Shown in pieces: positions 49,166-58,162 of a stretch of 64,000 nucleotides of DNA (the first letter of the stretch is position 1; the number at the start of each line of letters is the position of its first letter). The notes under the pieces are model-generated. The model was not told the origin of the DNA. It did no database searches and saw nothing but the letters and a program-made list of their open reading frames with translations. Where the stretch lies: the NCBI RefSeq assembly GCF_015472005.1, contig NZ_BMAQ01000004.1, positions 1 to 64,000 on the forward strand, given 5' to 3'. Both the position numbers and the translations under genes were made by a program. This DNA is from Insulibacter thermoxylanivorax (GTDB lineage Bacteria > Bacillota > Bacilli > Paenibacillales > DA-C8).

Positions 49166-49191
49166 AAGTCGCTCCATAGGAGCGGCTTTTT
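49166..49191 (+). terminator. Riboswitch-controlled terminator upstream of tenA
   Basis: GTCGCTCC (49168-49175) pairs with GGAGCGGC (49179-49186) with a three-base loop, followed by five Ts. It lies 35 bases before the tenA start and is the likely expression platform. Confidence 0.88.
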
Positions 49192-49226
49192 CTATTGGTT
49201 AATAAACTGATAGGAGGAATGGTGTG

Positions 49227-49892
49227 ATGAGTTTCAGCGAACAACTGAAGCAGGATGCCCAGGAGATCTTGGAGGTGACTTATCAGCATCCCTTCGTGCA
49301 GGGAATCGCGCGTGGAGATCTCTGCGCGGAGCAGCTGATTCACTATGTCAAACAGGATCATGCTTATCTGAATGCGATGATCCAAGCGCGCGGCATGGCC
49401 ATCGCGAAGAGCGATAATCGCGAGGATATGGAGATGTTCCATAAGAGCATCGCCTATGTCTTGTATGATGAAGGGCGTGCCCATGAGAATCTATGCAGAG
49501 TAGCGGGGGTGGATTATGCCGATCTGCAAGGCTTCCCGCTTACGCCTTCGGCCCACCACTATGTCAGTCATATGCTCGCCGCAGCCGCGACGGGAACCGT
49601 CGCCGATATCATCGCCGCCACCCTGCCCTGTCCATGGGTATATGATGAGATCGGGCGCAGGCTGGTACGCGAGATCAATCCCGATCCGTCCCATCCTTTC
49701 TATGATTGGATCATGATCTACGGCAATGATACGAGCGGCGCCATCGACAGGTACTTTGCCCGGCTTGATCAGTTAGCGGCAGAAACATCGGAAGCAGCGA
49801 GAGAGCGCATGCGCGATCTCTTCCTCACCAGCTGCAAGATGGAATACAATTTCTTCGACATGGCTTACCGCTTAGAAGAGTGGCCTGTCTAA
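49227..49892 (+). CDS. tenA: Thiaminase II / aminopyrimidine aminohydrolase
   Basis: 221 residues from ATG 49227 (AGGAGG nine bases upstream), which puts the catalytic cysteine at Cys135 in ATLPCPWVYDEIG, as in B. subtilis TenA. The active-site region YVKQDHAYL and the late acid in CKMEYNFFDMAY are present. It hydrolyses aminopyrimidine breakdown products of thiamine so that HMP can be reused. Other thi genes are absent nearby, which suggests salvage of thiamine degradation products. Confidence 0.96.
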   Translation: MSFSEQLKQDAQEILEVTYQHPFVQGIARGDLCAEQLIHYVKQDHAYLNAMIQARGMAIAKSDNREDMEMFHKSIAYVLYDEGRAHENLCRVAGVDYADLQGFPLTPSAHHYVSHMLAAAATGTVADIIAATLPCPWVYDEIGRRLVREINPDPSHPFYDWIMIYGNDTSGAIDRYFARLDQLAAETSEAARERMRDLFLTSCKMEYNFFDMAYRLEEWPV

Positions 49893-49956
49893 CCATCAGC
49901 CCTTATACAGCCCTTATACTTAACCTGTTCTAACACTTAGCTGTACGCAGACAAGG

Positions 49957-49988
49957 AAAGCTGCATCTTCTTGCGAAGATGCAGCTTT
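49957..49988. terminator. Bidirectional terminator tenA / ABC exporter
   Basis: AAAGCTGCATCTTC (49957-49970) and GAAGATGCAGCTTT (49975-49988) form a perfect 14-base stem with loop TTGC, with A and T residues at both feet. Confidence 0.88.
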
Positions 49989-50052
49989 CTTCATGTCCGG
50001 GTGCAGAACGTCCGTTACCGTTCAGTCGTCTATCCTTATATCGTTTTAGTTC

Positions 50053-52008
50053 TTATATCGCCTGCCGCTGGGACTTCGCCGTGAATTGACTGTTATACAG
50101 CTCGGCATAGAAGCCGCCTTGCTGAAGCAGTTCGTCGTGGGTGCCCTGCTCGATGATCCGCCCTTTGTTCATGACGAGGATTCGATCGGCGCTGCGGATC
50201 GTCGACAACCGGTGTGCGATGACGAAGCTGGTGCGTCCTTTCATCAGAGTCTCCATCGCCCGCTGGATATAGATCTCCGTCCGCGTATCGACGCTGCTCG
50301 TCGCTTCGTCCAGGATCAGGATGCGCGGATCAGCGAGGATCGCTCTGGCAATCGTGAGCAGCTGCTTCTGCCCCTGTGAGATATTCGAGGCCTCTTCATT
50401 CAGCACCGTATCGTAGCCGTCCGGCAGCGTGCGGATGAAATGGTCCGCATGGGCGGCGACTGCTGCCTGGATCACCTCTTCCTCGCTTGCCCCTTCGCGG
50501 CCGTAGGCGATATTATCGCGAATGGTGCCGTTGAACAGCCAGGTATCCTGCAGCACCATGCCGAACACGCTGCGATACGAACCTCGGTCATACTCGCGAA
50601 TATCCCTTCCGTCGATCGTGATCCGACCGCCGCTGACATCGTAGAACCGCATCAGCAGGTTGACGATCGTCGTCTTGCCCGCTCCTGTAGGCCCTACGAT
50701 GGCTATGGTCTGACCCGGCTGCACATCGAAGCTCAGATCCTCCATCAGCACGTCGTCCGGCTTGTAACCAAAGCGCACGTTCTGGAAGGAAACCGCCCCT
50801 TTCACGGCATTCTTATCAAGGATCGAAGTCTTCCTGCCGGCAGCAGCATCCGCAGCTTGCTCCTCTTCCTCATCCAGCAGCTCAAAGACCCGTTCCGCCG
50901 AAGCGATCGCCGATTGGATGACGTTGGCGATATTTGCAGCCTGAGTAATCGGCTGGGAGAATTGGCGGGCATATTGGATGAAAGCCTGAACATCGCCGAT
51001 GGCGATCCTGCCCCAGAACACCTGCAGTCCGCCGACGACGCTGATCAAGACATAGCTGATATTCCCGATGAAACCCATCAGAGGCATGATGATCCCGGAG
51101 ATGAACTGGGCTTTCCAACCGTATTCATACAACTGCTCGTTGATTTCATCAAAGCGCTCGATGGATCTCTGCTCCCGGCCGAATACCTTGATGATCTGCT
51201 GCCCGGCATACATCTCCTCCACATGACCGTTCAGCTCGCCCAAGGATCGCTGCTGTCCCATGAAGTACCCCTGGGACCGCTTCGCGATCACCATCGTCAC
51301 CACGGCGCTGAGCGGCAGCGTAAGCAGGCAGACCAGCGTCAGCCACGGGCTGATCACCAGCATCATGATGACGACCCCGATGATCGTGATCAGGGAAGTG
51401 ATCAACTGCGTCACGCTTTGCTGCAAGGTATTGCTGATATTGTCGACGTCATTGGTGATCCGGCTCAGCGTCTCGCCATGCGTTCGCGAATCGAAGTACC
51501 GAAGCGGCAGACGGGACAGCTTCTGGTTGACCTGTTGCCGCATCTCATAGACGGTCCGTTGCGTGATTCCGGCCATGAGGTACTGCTGCAGATAAGCAAA
51601 AATAGAGCTCAACACATACAGGGCGATCAAGATCATCAGAATCTTCGCCAGATAACCAAAGTCAATCCACGCCTCTTCTGCTCCGCCGAACCGGGCTTTC
51701 ACTCCTTCGAAGAGCGAAGTCGTCGCAAGACCCATGATCTTCGGCGATAGGATGGTGAACAGCGTGCTGAGCACCGCCATGAGGAAGACCGCGATGAGCT
51801 GCACCTTATGCGGCCGCAGATAGGTCAACAGCCTGCGCAAGGTGCCCTTAAAGTCCTTCGCTCGTTCTACAGGCATGCCGATGCGCGGACCCGGATGCCC
51901 GCCCATCGGTCCCGGTCCCCCTCTCTGCCGCTTAGCTTGATCTGTTCCTTCTTGGTTAGGCATGACGTCGGTCGTTTGCCGGCCTTGGTGTGTTTTGCGA
52001 TCCTTCAT
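50053..52008 (-). CDS. ABC exporter half-transporter, catalytically competent ATPase (pair 1)
   Basis: 651 residues. A Gly/Pro-rich cytosolic N-terminus (about 1-55), a six-segment membrane domain and an ATPase domain with GPTGAGKTT (Walker A), ISQGQKQ (signature, non-canonical) and ILILDEATSSVD (Walker B with catalytic Glu). Together with the upstream gene, which lacks that Glu, it forms a BmrCD/TM287-288 type heterodimer exporting drugs or other hydrophobic compounds. It overlaps its partner by four bases. Confidence 0.92.
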   Translation of the reverse strand: MKDRKTHQGRQTTDVMPNQEGTDQAKRQRGGPGPMGGHPGPRIGMPVERAKDFKGTLRRLLTYLRPHKVQLIAVFLMAVLSTLFTILSPKIMGLATTSLFEGVKARFGGAEEAWIDFGYLAKILMILIALYVLSSIFAYLQQYLMAGITQRTVYEMRQQVNQKLSRLPLRYFDSRTHGETLSRITNDVDNISNTLQQSVTQLITSLITIIGVVIMMLVISPWLTLVCLLTLPLSAVVTMVIAKRSQGYFMGQQRSLGELNGHVEEMYAGQQIIKVFGREQRSIERFDEINEQLYEYGWKAQFISGIIMPLMGFIGNISYVLISVVGGLQVFWGRIAIGDVQAFIQYARQFSQPITQAANIANVIQSAIASAERVFELLDEEEEQAADAAAGRKTSILDKNAVKGAVSFQNVRFGYKPDDVLMEDLSFDVQPGQTIAIVGPTGAGKTTIVNLLMRFYDVSGGRITIDGRDIREYDRGSYRSVFGMVLQDTWLFNGTIRDNIAYGREGASEEEVIQAAVAAHADHFIRTLPDGYDTVLNEEASNISQGQKQLLTIARAILADPRILILDEATSSVDTRTEIYIQRAMETLMKGRTSFVIAHRLSTIRSADRILVMNKGRIIEQGTHDELLQQGGFYAELYNSQFTAKSQRQAI

Positions 52009-53741
52009 GCGCTCTCCTCCTCCGACAACTGCGATGCCACGATCTCGCGATAGACATCACAGGTCTGCAGCAGTTGTTCATGCCTGCCCATGCCGACGAT
52101 GCGGCCCTGATCGAGCACGATGATCCGATCGGCATCGATGATCGTACTGACGCGCTGGGCAACGATGATCACCGTTGCATCCTTTGTCTCTTCGCGGAGC
52201 GCAGCCCGTAACTTCGCATCCGTCTTATAATCCAGAGCAGAGAAGCTGTCATCGAACACATAGATCTGCGGCCTGCGAACAAGCGCCCTTGCAATCGCCA
52301 GCCGCTGTTTCTGACCGCCGGAGACATTGCTGCCGCCCTGCGCGATCATCGTCTCGAAGCCCTTCTCCATCTCATGGATAAATTCCAGCGCCTGCGCGGT
52401 CTCTGCTGCCTTACGCAGTTCCTCCTCCGTTGCATCTTCCTTCCCATAACGGATATTGTCGGCGATCGTGCCGGAGAACAGCACTGCCCTCTGCGGGACG
52501 AAGCCGATCTTCTGCCTGAGAACCGCCTGCGGCATCTGCCGAACATCGACGCCGTCCACAAGCACGGTCCCGCTCTCCACATCGAAGAACCTAGGGATCA
52601 GGTTAATGAGGGTGGACTTGCCCGCCCCCGTTCCGCCGATGATCGCCGTTACCTCGCCCGGTCCAGCGGTGAAGGAGATGTTCTCCAACACGGGCGCCTC
52701 GGCGCCGGGATAGCGGAAAGTGACATTCCGAAACTCGACGATTCCGCGGCCTGTGTGCGGTTCATCTAAACCTTGCTGCGCATGATCGTCACGAATCGCC
52801 GGAGTTATCTCCAGCACCTCATTGATCCGCTGTGCGGAGACTGCTGCCCTTGGCAGGATGACGAAGATAACGGATACCATGATCAAGGAGAACAGGATCA
52901 TCATCGCGTATTGGATGAACGCCATAAGATCGCCGACCAGCATATGCCCGTTATCGATCCGGATGCCGCCGAACCAGATGATTGCCACGATGGAGAAGTT
53001 GATCGTCAGCATCATCACCGGCATCATCGCCGCCATGATGCGGTTTACACGCAGCGCCGTCTTCGTCAGATCCGCGTTCGCCTCCTGGAAGCGCTGCTGC
53101 TCATACCGGTCGCGATTGAACGCGCGGATCACTCGGATCCCCGTCAAACCTTCGCGTTGAACGAGGTTCAGCCGATCCAGTTTCTTCTGCAGCGCTTTGA
53201 ACAGGGGCATCCCCTTCCGGCCGATGATCAGGATGGCTGCTGCCAGGATCGGCAGCGAAGCAACGATCACCAGTGCAAGGGTGCGATCGGTAGCCAGCGC
53301 CATGATGATGCCGCCGATACACATCATCGGCGCCACTACCATCATCCGCATCATCATGATGAAGACATGCTGGATCTGGTTGATATCATTCGTCGTGCGG
53401 GTGATCAGCGACGAAGTGCCGATCCGGTCATATTCCTGCTGCGAGAAGCTGCTTACATGGCTGAACAGTTTGTTTCGCAGATCCCTTCCGTAACCGGAAG
53501 CAGCCTTGGCTGAAAAATAGCTGGAAGCGATCGTGCATCCCATGCCAAGCGCGGCGATGAGGAGCATCAATCCCCCCATGCGGAGGATGAACCCCGTATC
53601 CCCGTGCAGCACTCCGATATCGACGATATCCGCCATCAAGGCGGGCAGATACAACTCAGTGAGTACTTGTGCAAATACGAGTATCAGCACCAGAGCGATC
53701 ATGCCGCGATAGGGTTTCATGAATCTGGCCAATCTGAGCAT
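52005..53741 (-). CDS. ABC exporter half-transporter, degenerate-site ATPase (pair 1)
   Basis: 578 residues: six membrane segments and an ATPase domain with GGTGAGKST and a canonical VSGGQKQRLAIARA signature, but IYVFDDSFSALD at Walker B, where Asp replaces the catalytic Glu. This split of features (good signature here, good Walker B in the partner) is the hallmark of heterodimeric exporters with one active site. It sits between marR-type regulator and partner in one operon. Confidence 0.92.
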   Translation of the reverse strand: MLRLARFMKPYRGMIALVLILVFAQVLTELYLPALMADIVDIGVLHGDTGFILRMGGLMLLIAALGMGCTIASSYFSAKAASGYGRDLRNKLFSHVSSFSQQEYDRIGTSSLITRTTNDINQIQHVFIMMMRMMVVAPMMCIGGIIMALATDRTLALVIVASLPILAAAILIIGRKGMPLFKALQKKLDRLNLVQREGLTGIRVIRAFNRDRYEQQRFQEANADLTKTALRVNRIMAAMMPVMMLTINFSIVAIIWFGGIRIDNGHMLVGDLMAFIQYAMMILFSLIMVSVIFVILPRAAVSAQRINEVLEITPAIRDDHAQQGLDEPHTGRGIVEFRNVTFRYPGAEAPVLENISFTAGPGEVTAIIGGTGAGKSTLINLIPRFFDVESGTVLVDGVDVRQMPQAVLRQKIGFVPQRAVLFSGTIADNIRYGKEDATEEELRKAAETAQALEFIHEMEKGFETMIAQGGSNVSGGQKQRLAIARALVRRPQIYVFDDSFSALDYKTDAKLRAALREETKDATVIIVAQRVSTIIDADRIIVLDQGRIVGMGRHEQLLQTCDVYREIVASQLSEEESA

Positions 53742-54241
53742 TACATGTCACCGCCTAACGAGGTTTGTTTCAAGCGATCACGATGTTGCTGCATATAAGA
53801 CAACGCCTTTACCAACGATGCCGCCAGTGATTGGCTCTCCTGCTCACCGAGGTATTCGACCAAGCCGTTGAAGGTTTGGAGCCAGACGTCCTTGACTTTC
53901 ATCAGCACTTGTTCCCCCTTGTCGCTTAACTGCACGCGAACGACTCGGCGATCCTCTCCGTCGCCCTTGCGAACAACAAGACCTCCGGCTTCCAATTCAT
54001 TCACCCACTGGGTAACCGTTGGTGACGTGACCTTTAACCTCTTGCTGATATCGGATATTCTTAGTCCCAATGCTTCCGCTTCTGAAGCCTGCTTCAAACA
54101 ATACAGCAGCATGACATGACTTCGCTTGCAGCCCGGTATGCCGCTGGGATCGTCGCGAAATGTGCGGACCATCATCATAAATGCTTCCATCAGCTGTTTC
54201 GCTGTTGGAGATTGTTTGCTCTCCATATTCTCATCCACCAT
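53741..54241 (-). CDS. MarR-family regulator of the ABC exporter operon
   Basis: 166 residues from ATG 54241 (AAAGGA six bases upstream; 54256 is an alternative). A winged-helix core is visible: LGLRISDISKRLKVTSPTVTQWVNELEAGGLVVRKGDGEDRRVVRVQLSDKG, flanked by dimerisation helices. The stop overlaps the first exporter gene, so it is co-transcribed and probably represses the operon until a ligand binds. Confidence 0.92.
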   Translation of the reverse strand: MVDENMESKQSPTAKQLMEAFMMMVRTFRDDPSGIPGCKRSHVMLLYCLKQASEAEALGLRISDISKRLKVTSPTVTQWVNELEAGGLVVRKGDGEDRRVVRVQLSDKGEQVLMKVKDVWLQTFNGLVEYLGEQESQSLAASLVKALSYMQQHRDRLKQTSLGGDM

Positions 54242-54280
54242 GTTTGATCCTTTCATCCCTTATGCTTACAATTTAATTAT

Positions 54281-54322
54281 TTAGGCTATCTAATTATATT
54301 GCCGATAATTACGCCCTGTCAA
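54281..54322 (-). promoter_or_regulatory. Promoter and operator of the marR-ABC operon
   Basis: On the minus strand TTGACA (54322-54317), an 18-base spacer and a perfect TATAAT (54298-54293). Immediately downstream, TTAGATAGCCTAA (54293-54281) has inverted TTAG/CTAA half-sites as expected for MarR self-repression. Confidence 0.7.
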
Positions 54323-54368
54323 TTCATATGTCTGTCAATACTAAGCGCGGCGGCATGAACATAAGAAC

Positions 54369-54398
54369 AGCACGATCGATGGGAACATCGACCGTGCT
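54369..54398 (-). terminator. Terminator of nagA
   Basis: AGCACGATCGATG (54369-54381) pairs with CATCGACCGTGCT (54386-54398), one mismatch, and the minus strand continues GTTCTTATG. It separates nagA from the divergent regulator region. Confidence 0.65.
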
Positions 54399-54418
54399 GA
54401 AGCTGCTTCTTGCGGTTA

Positions 54419-55675
54419 TCAACCATATACCCGTTTCCCTTTAACATAAGTTGCTCTGACTTGGAAGTCATCATCGAGCACCGTCAAGTCTGCGTCCTTG
54501 CCGGGTGCGATGGAGCCTTTGGAAGCGGCGATGCCGGCCTGCCGCGCCGGATTAATCGTCAGCATCGGCAGAATCTCCGCCAGCGTACCGCCCGTGAACC
54601 GCAGCGCATTGCGCAGGGCAGCATCCATCGTCAAACAGCTGCCAGCCAGATCCCCGCGCGACTTGAGCCGCACCTGCCCATCCCGTTTGAAGCAGGCAAG
54701 ACCGCCTAATTGATATTCCTCGCCGTCGGGAAGTCCGGCGGCTTCCATCGCATCGGTGATCAGCACGATCTTGCCCTGCGGCTTCACACGATGAACGAAG
54801 CGGATGAGATCGGGATGCACATGATGTCCGTCGCAGATCAGCTCCACCGTCAGTTCATCCAGCATCAGAGCAGCCCCCGCCGCACCCGGTTCGCGGTGAT
54901 GCAGCGGCCGCATCCCGTTGAACAGATGCGTCACATGGGAAGCACCCTGCCGAACCGCCTCCTGCATGATCGCCCATGTTGCATCGGTATGGCCAAGCGA
55001 GACCGTGATGCCCTGTTCCGCAGCATAGCGGATCAGCTCCAAGGCCTGCGGTCTCTCCGGCGCTATGGTGATCAGGCGTATTCGCCCTTCGGATAATCGT
55101 ATGTATCGATCGAGTTCCGCGATGGACGCATCCCGCACATACTCCGGGTGCTGTGCGCCGCAGCGGGCCGGGCTGATATACGGCCCTTCAAGATGGATGC
55201 CGGCGATATCCGCCCCTGCCTGTCCTTCTTTGATGGCATCCACAATGGCGGCGACAGCGCGTTCGATCCGATGATGTTCCGCAGTCAATGTCGTGGGCAG
55301 GATCGTCGTCGTGCCATGGGTTGCGTGAAACCGACTCATCCCCTGAATATGGGACACGTCGCCCCGCATCACGTCGTATCCGCCGCCGCCGTGTACATGA
55401 ACATCGACAAAGCCGGGTACCAGCAGGCGTCCGTCTAAGTCGATGAGCTCACAATCGGATATATCCAGATTCGCCCAGGCCCCTTCATCGGCGTAAACGG
55501 CCGCAATCTTCCCGTCTTCGATCAGCACGGCACCGCCATTCAAGATCTCATAGGGGTCTGATCCCGCTGCGTCAGCAGACTGCTGGGAACGGCCGCAAGC
55601 CATCCCGCGCATCTGCGAGACAGCAGCGGCTCCGCGGTCCGCATAGACGACCGCCCGGTACAGCAGTATCTTCAT
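54419..55675 (-). CDS. nagA: N-acetylglucosamine-6-phosphate deacetylase
   Basis: 418 residues, amidohydrolase fold. Metal and catalytic residues appear in VDVHVHGGGGYDVMRG, GIHLEGPYISP, VSLGHTDAT, THLFNGMRPLHHREPG and ITDAMEAAG. An insertion of about 25 residues near the N-terminus (AAVSQMRGMACGRSQQSADAAG) lengthens it beyond the usual 380-395. It makes GlcN6P for NagB, whose gene overlaps it by four bases. Confidence 0.96.
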   Translation of the reverse strand: MKILLYRAVVYADRGAAAVSQMRGMACGRSQQSADAAGSDPYEILNGGAVLIEDGKIAAVYADEGAWANLDISDCELIDLDGRLLVPGFVDVHVHGGGGYDVMRGDVSHIQGMSRFHATHGTTTILPTTLTAEHHRIERAVAAIVDAIKEGQAGADIAGIHLEGPYISPARCGAQHPEYVRDASIAELDRYIRLSEGRIRLITIAPERPQALELIRYAAEQGITVSLGHTDATWAIMQEAVRQGASHVTHLFNGMRPLHHREPGAAGAALMLDELTVELICDGHHVHPDLIRFVHRVKPQGKIVLITDAMEAAGLPDGEEYQLGGLACFKRDGQVRLKSRGDLAGSCLTMDAALRNALRFTGGTLAEILPMLTINPARQAGIAASKGSIAPGKDADLTVLDDDFQVRATYVKGKRVYG

Positions 55676-56436
55676 ACGATGCTGTGTCCTTCTCCTGTGA
55701 TCGAACTTGGCAAGTACTTCGCCGCCTCCCGATCGATGAGGATCGTAACATCCGGATGAAGGCGCAGGAAGGACGCCGGCAGCTGCGTCGTAATCGCCGA
55801 CTCCAGCAATTTCTTGATGATCATGGCCTTGCCCTCGCCCTCTGCCAGCAGGATGATCTTCCTTGCTGAGAGGATCGTCTTCATCCCCATCGTGATGGCC
55901 TGGCGGGGAACATCATCGATGGAGGGAAAGAACCGCGCATTCGCCTGGATCGTATCCTCCGTCAACCGCACCAGATGAGTGCCCGCCTGCAATTCATCCG
56001 CCGGCTCATTAAAGCCGATATGACCATTCGGCCCGATCCCCAGCAGCTGCAGGTCGATCCCGCCGCTTTCGGCGATCCGTTGATCATAATGGCGGCAATA
56101 AGCTTCAATGTCCTGCGGAGTCCCGCAAGGGATGTGAATCCGCTCTCGAGGGATATTGATATATCGGAATAGATTCTCGTACATGAAGTAATGGTAACTT
56201 TGCGGATGACGCTCATCCAGTCCGTAATATTCGTCCAGATTAAAGGTAGTGACCTGCGAGAAGTCCAGCCGCCCTTCGCGGTAACGGCGAATCATCTCCT
56301 GATAGGTTTTAAGCGGCGTACTTCCCGTGGCCAATCCCAGCACGCATGCCGGCTTGCCTTTGATCGTCTGTTCGATGAGATCCACCGCATGTTCTGCTAC
56401 TGCCTGGGCATGCTCCCCAATCCAAAGTTTCACCAT
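55672..56436 (-). CDS. nagB: Glucosamine-6-phosphate deaminase
   Basis: 254 residues from ATG 56436 (AGGAGG four bases upstream; GTG 56433 gives better spacing). Motifs are LGLATGSTPLKTYQEM, TFNLDEYYGLDERHPQSYHYFM, LLGIGPNGHIGFNEPAD and the lid region. It turns GlcN6P into fructose-6-phosphate and ammonia, the last step of amino-sugar use and cell-wall recycling. No nagR regulator or nagP transporter is in the window. Confidence 0.96.
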   Translation of the reverse strand: MVKLWIGEHAQAVAEHAVDLIEQTIKGKPACVLGLATGSTPLKTYQEMIRRYREGRLDFSQVTTFNLDEYYGLDERHPQSYHYFMYENLFRYINIPRERIHIPCGTPQDIEAYCRHYDQRIAESGGIDLQLLGIGPNGHIGFNEPADELQAGTHLVRLTEDTIQANARFFPSIDDVPRQAITMGMKTILSARKIILLAEGEGKAMIIKKLLESAITTQLPASFLRLHPDVTILIDREAAKYLPSSITGEGHSIV

Positions 56437-56621
56437 GAATCCTCCTGAAGTCAAAGTATATCGGAGCTTGTGACAGGTGATCTATGCCCCTCACGCTGAT
56501 CCGAGTGAGTCGGAGTTTTCTCCTTGATCATAAATTTTAACACCTCGAGAGCGAGGATGCATTATTTTTCATCCCGATTCCCAGAAAAAGTTTTATACAG
56601 GACTGGAAATTGTTCTGATGC

Positions 56622-57494
56622 TCAGCCTGCAAATCGGTATGATCTCCGCCCTTTGATGCCCGCATGCACATGGAATACCCCGCCGGCGTGAGGCTGCATC
56701 AGCCGATCCTCCTCGGACAAACCGATAGAAGCCGTAGTGATGAACAATTCATCCATCTGCGCTCCGCCAAAAGCACAGGAAGTGACATGCTGGGCCGGCA
56801 CTTCGATGATCATAAGCCGCTGTCCAGTGTGAGGATTCCAGCGGCTCACCTTCCAACCGCCCCACTCTGCCACCCAGAGCATCCCTTCCTCATCGATGGT
56901 CATGCCGTCCGGCACGACGCCGGGCTCATCAATCTCGATGACCGTCCGCCGCCCAGAGAGCCTTCCGCTTACAGGATCTGCCGTGAAGCGATCGATCCGC
57001 TTCGTCGGCGAGTCGATATAATACAGCGTCTTCCCGTCATCGCTCCAAGCCAAGCCGTTCGAGCAGACGATCCCGCCGTCCAAGAGTTTGTGCCACGTCA
57101 AGTCGGGATGCATCACGTACAGAGAAGCTTCCGGCTTGTTGTCCAGCGAATAGGTGCCGGCATAGAACCTTCCCTTTGCATCGCATTTTCCATCATTGAA
57201 TCGGTGTCTGGGGCAATCCTTCTCCGGATCGGCAAGCGGCGTCCAATTGCTGCCGTCCTCATCGCACAGCGCCCAGCCGTGCTCGCCCGCCGTGATCAGT
57301 CCGCCCTTCTCGCGCAGAGCGAAGGAGCCAACTTTTGCGGGAAGTGCCGCCTGCTCATGCTGCCCTTCCGCCATGTGGTATCGATGCAATCGTTTCCCAT
57401 CGATATCCACCCACCACAGCGTTCCCTCTCTTTCATCCCATACCGGCCCCTCGCCTAACAGACACCGGCTGTCCACCAGCAGCTCCGCTTTCAT
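56622..57494 (-). CDS. SMP-30/gluconolactonase family protein
   Basis: 290-residue six-bladed beta-propeller: LLGEGPVWDEREGTLWWVDI at the start, then HRFNDGKCDAKGRFYAGT, GGIVCSNGLAWSDDGKTLYYIDS and VPDGMTIDEEGMLWVAEWGG, which supply the Glu, Asn and Asp metal ligands. Members hydrolyse sugar lactones such as gluconolactone or arabinonolactone; the substrate cannot be read here. No signal peptide. Near uxaC, so a sugar-acid role is plausible. Confidence 0.9.
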   Translation of the reverse strand: MKAELLVDSRCLLGEGPVWDEREGTLWWVDIDGKRLHRYHMAEGQHEQAALPAKVGSFALREKGGLITAGEHGWALCDEDGSNWTPLADPEKDCPRHRFNDGKCDAKGRFYAGTYSLDNKPEASLYVMHPDLTWHKLLDGGIVCSNGLAWSDDGKTLYYIDSPTKRIDRFTADPVSGRLSGRRTVIEIDEPGVVPDGMTIDEEGMLWVAEWGGWKVSRWNPHTGQRLMIIEVPAQHVTSCAFGGAQMDELFITTASIGLSEEDRLMQPHAGGVFHVHAGIKGRRSYRFAG

Positions 57495-57596
57495 ATGGAT
57501 CCTCCTCTTCTACATGATATTGCCTGCATTATAACGATAAGACCTGATCGTTACAACTGTTCTCATCGGAACATCAAGGCTGTATGTTCTAGATTG

Positions 57597-58064
57597 TCAG
57601 GCCCGGCTGTTCCCGGATTCTTGAACGACTAATGCTGTGCAGTATTTGCAGCGCTTCGCCTTGACCGGAATCTCCGACAGGCATTCCGGGCATTCCTTCG
57701 TCTTCGGCGCCTTGGTTTCTTCTTGTCTGTCAAGTTTCTGCTTCATCTTGTTGATCTGCCTTACCAAAAGGAAGATCACGAAGGCGATGATCATGAAGTT
57801 GATCACCGTGTTGATAAACTGTCCGTAGTTTAAGGTGGCTGCACCGGCTTCCTGCGCCGCAGCCAGGCTCGCGTATTCACCGCCGTCCAGACTGATGAAC
57901 AGATCTTTAAAATCCACTCCTTCCAACAGCGCACCAATCGGCGGCATGATGATGTCGTTGACCAGGGAATTGACGATTGCGGTGAATGACGTTCCGATGA
58001 TCACACCCACGGCCAGATCGATCACATTGCCGCGCACAGCGAACTTCTTAAATTCCTTCCACAT
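57597..58064 (-). CDS. mscL: Large-conductance mechanosensitive channel with a C-terminal zinc-ribbon tail
   Basis: 155 residues. The pore helix and first segment (FKKFAVRGNVIDLAVGVIIGTSFTAIVNSLVNDIIMPPIG) and the second segment (INTVINFMIIAFVIFLLVRQIN) are standard. The periplasmic loop contains a 10-residue Ala-rich insert. After the cytosolic helix a four-cysteine ribbon follows: CPECLSEIPVKAKRCKYC (about 128-145), which E. coli MscL lacks. It releases solutes on sudden osmotic downshift. It stands alone. Confidence 0.95.
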   Translation of the reverse strand: MWKEFKKFAVRGNVIDLAVGVIIGTSFTAIVNSLVNDIIMPPIGALLEGVDFKDLFISLDGGEYASLAAAQEAGAATLNYGQFINTVINFMIIAFVIFLLVRQINKMKQKLDRQEETKAPKTKECPECLSEIPVKAKRCKYCTALVVQESGNSRA

Positions 58065-58123
58065 ATTATCGCTCCTTCCAATACTATTATCTGCCTAATC
58101 AATGTCATACCATAAAGATACAG

Positions 58124-58150
58124 AAAACGCCCCTGCTTACAGGGACGTTT
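58124..58150 (-). terminator. Terminator of uxaC
   Basis: On the minus strand AAACGTCCCTG, loop TAAG, CAGGGGCGTTTTC: a stem of about ten pairs ending in TTTTC, 12 bases after the uxaC stop. Confidence 0.8.
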
Positions 58151-58162
58151 CACATCGCGCTC

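Noticed and set aside
50440-51750. 436-codon plus-strand open frame
   Set aside because: Antisense to the first exporter; Asp/His/Arg-rich composition typical of shadows.
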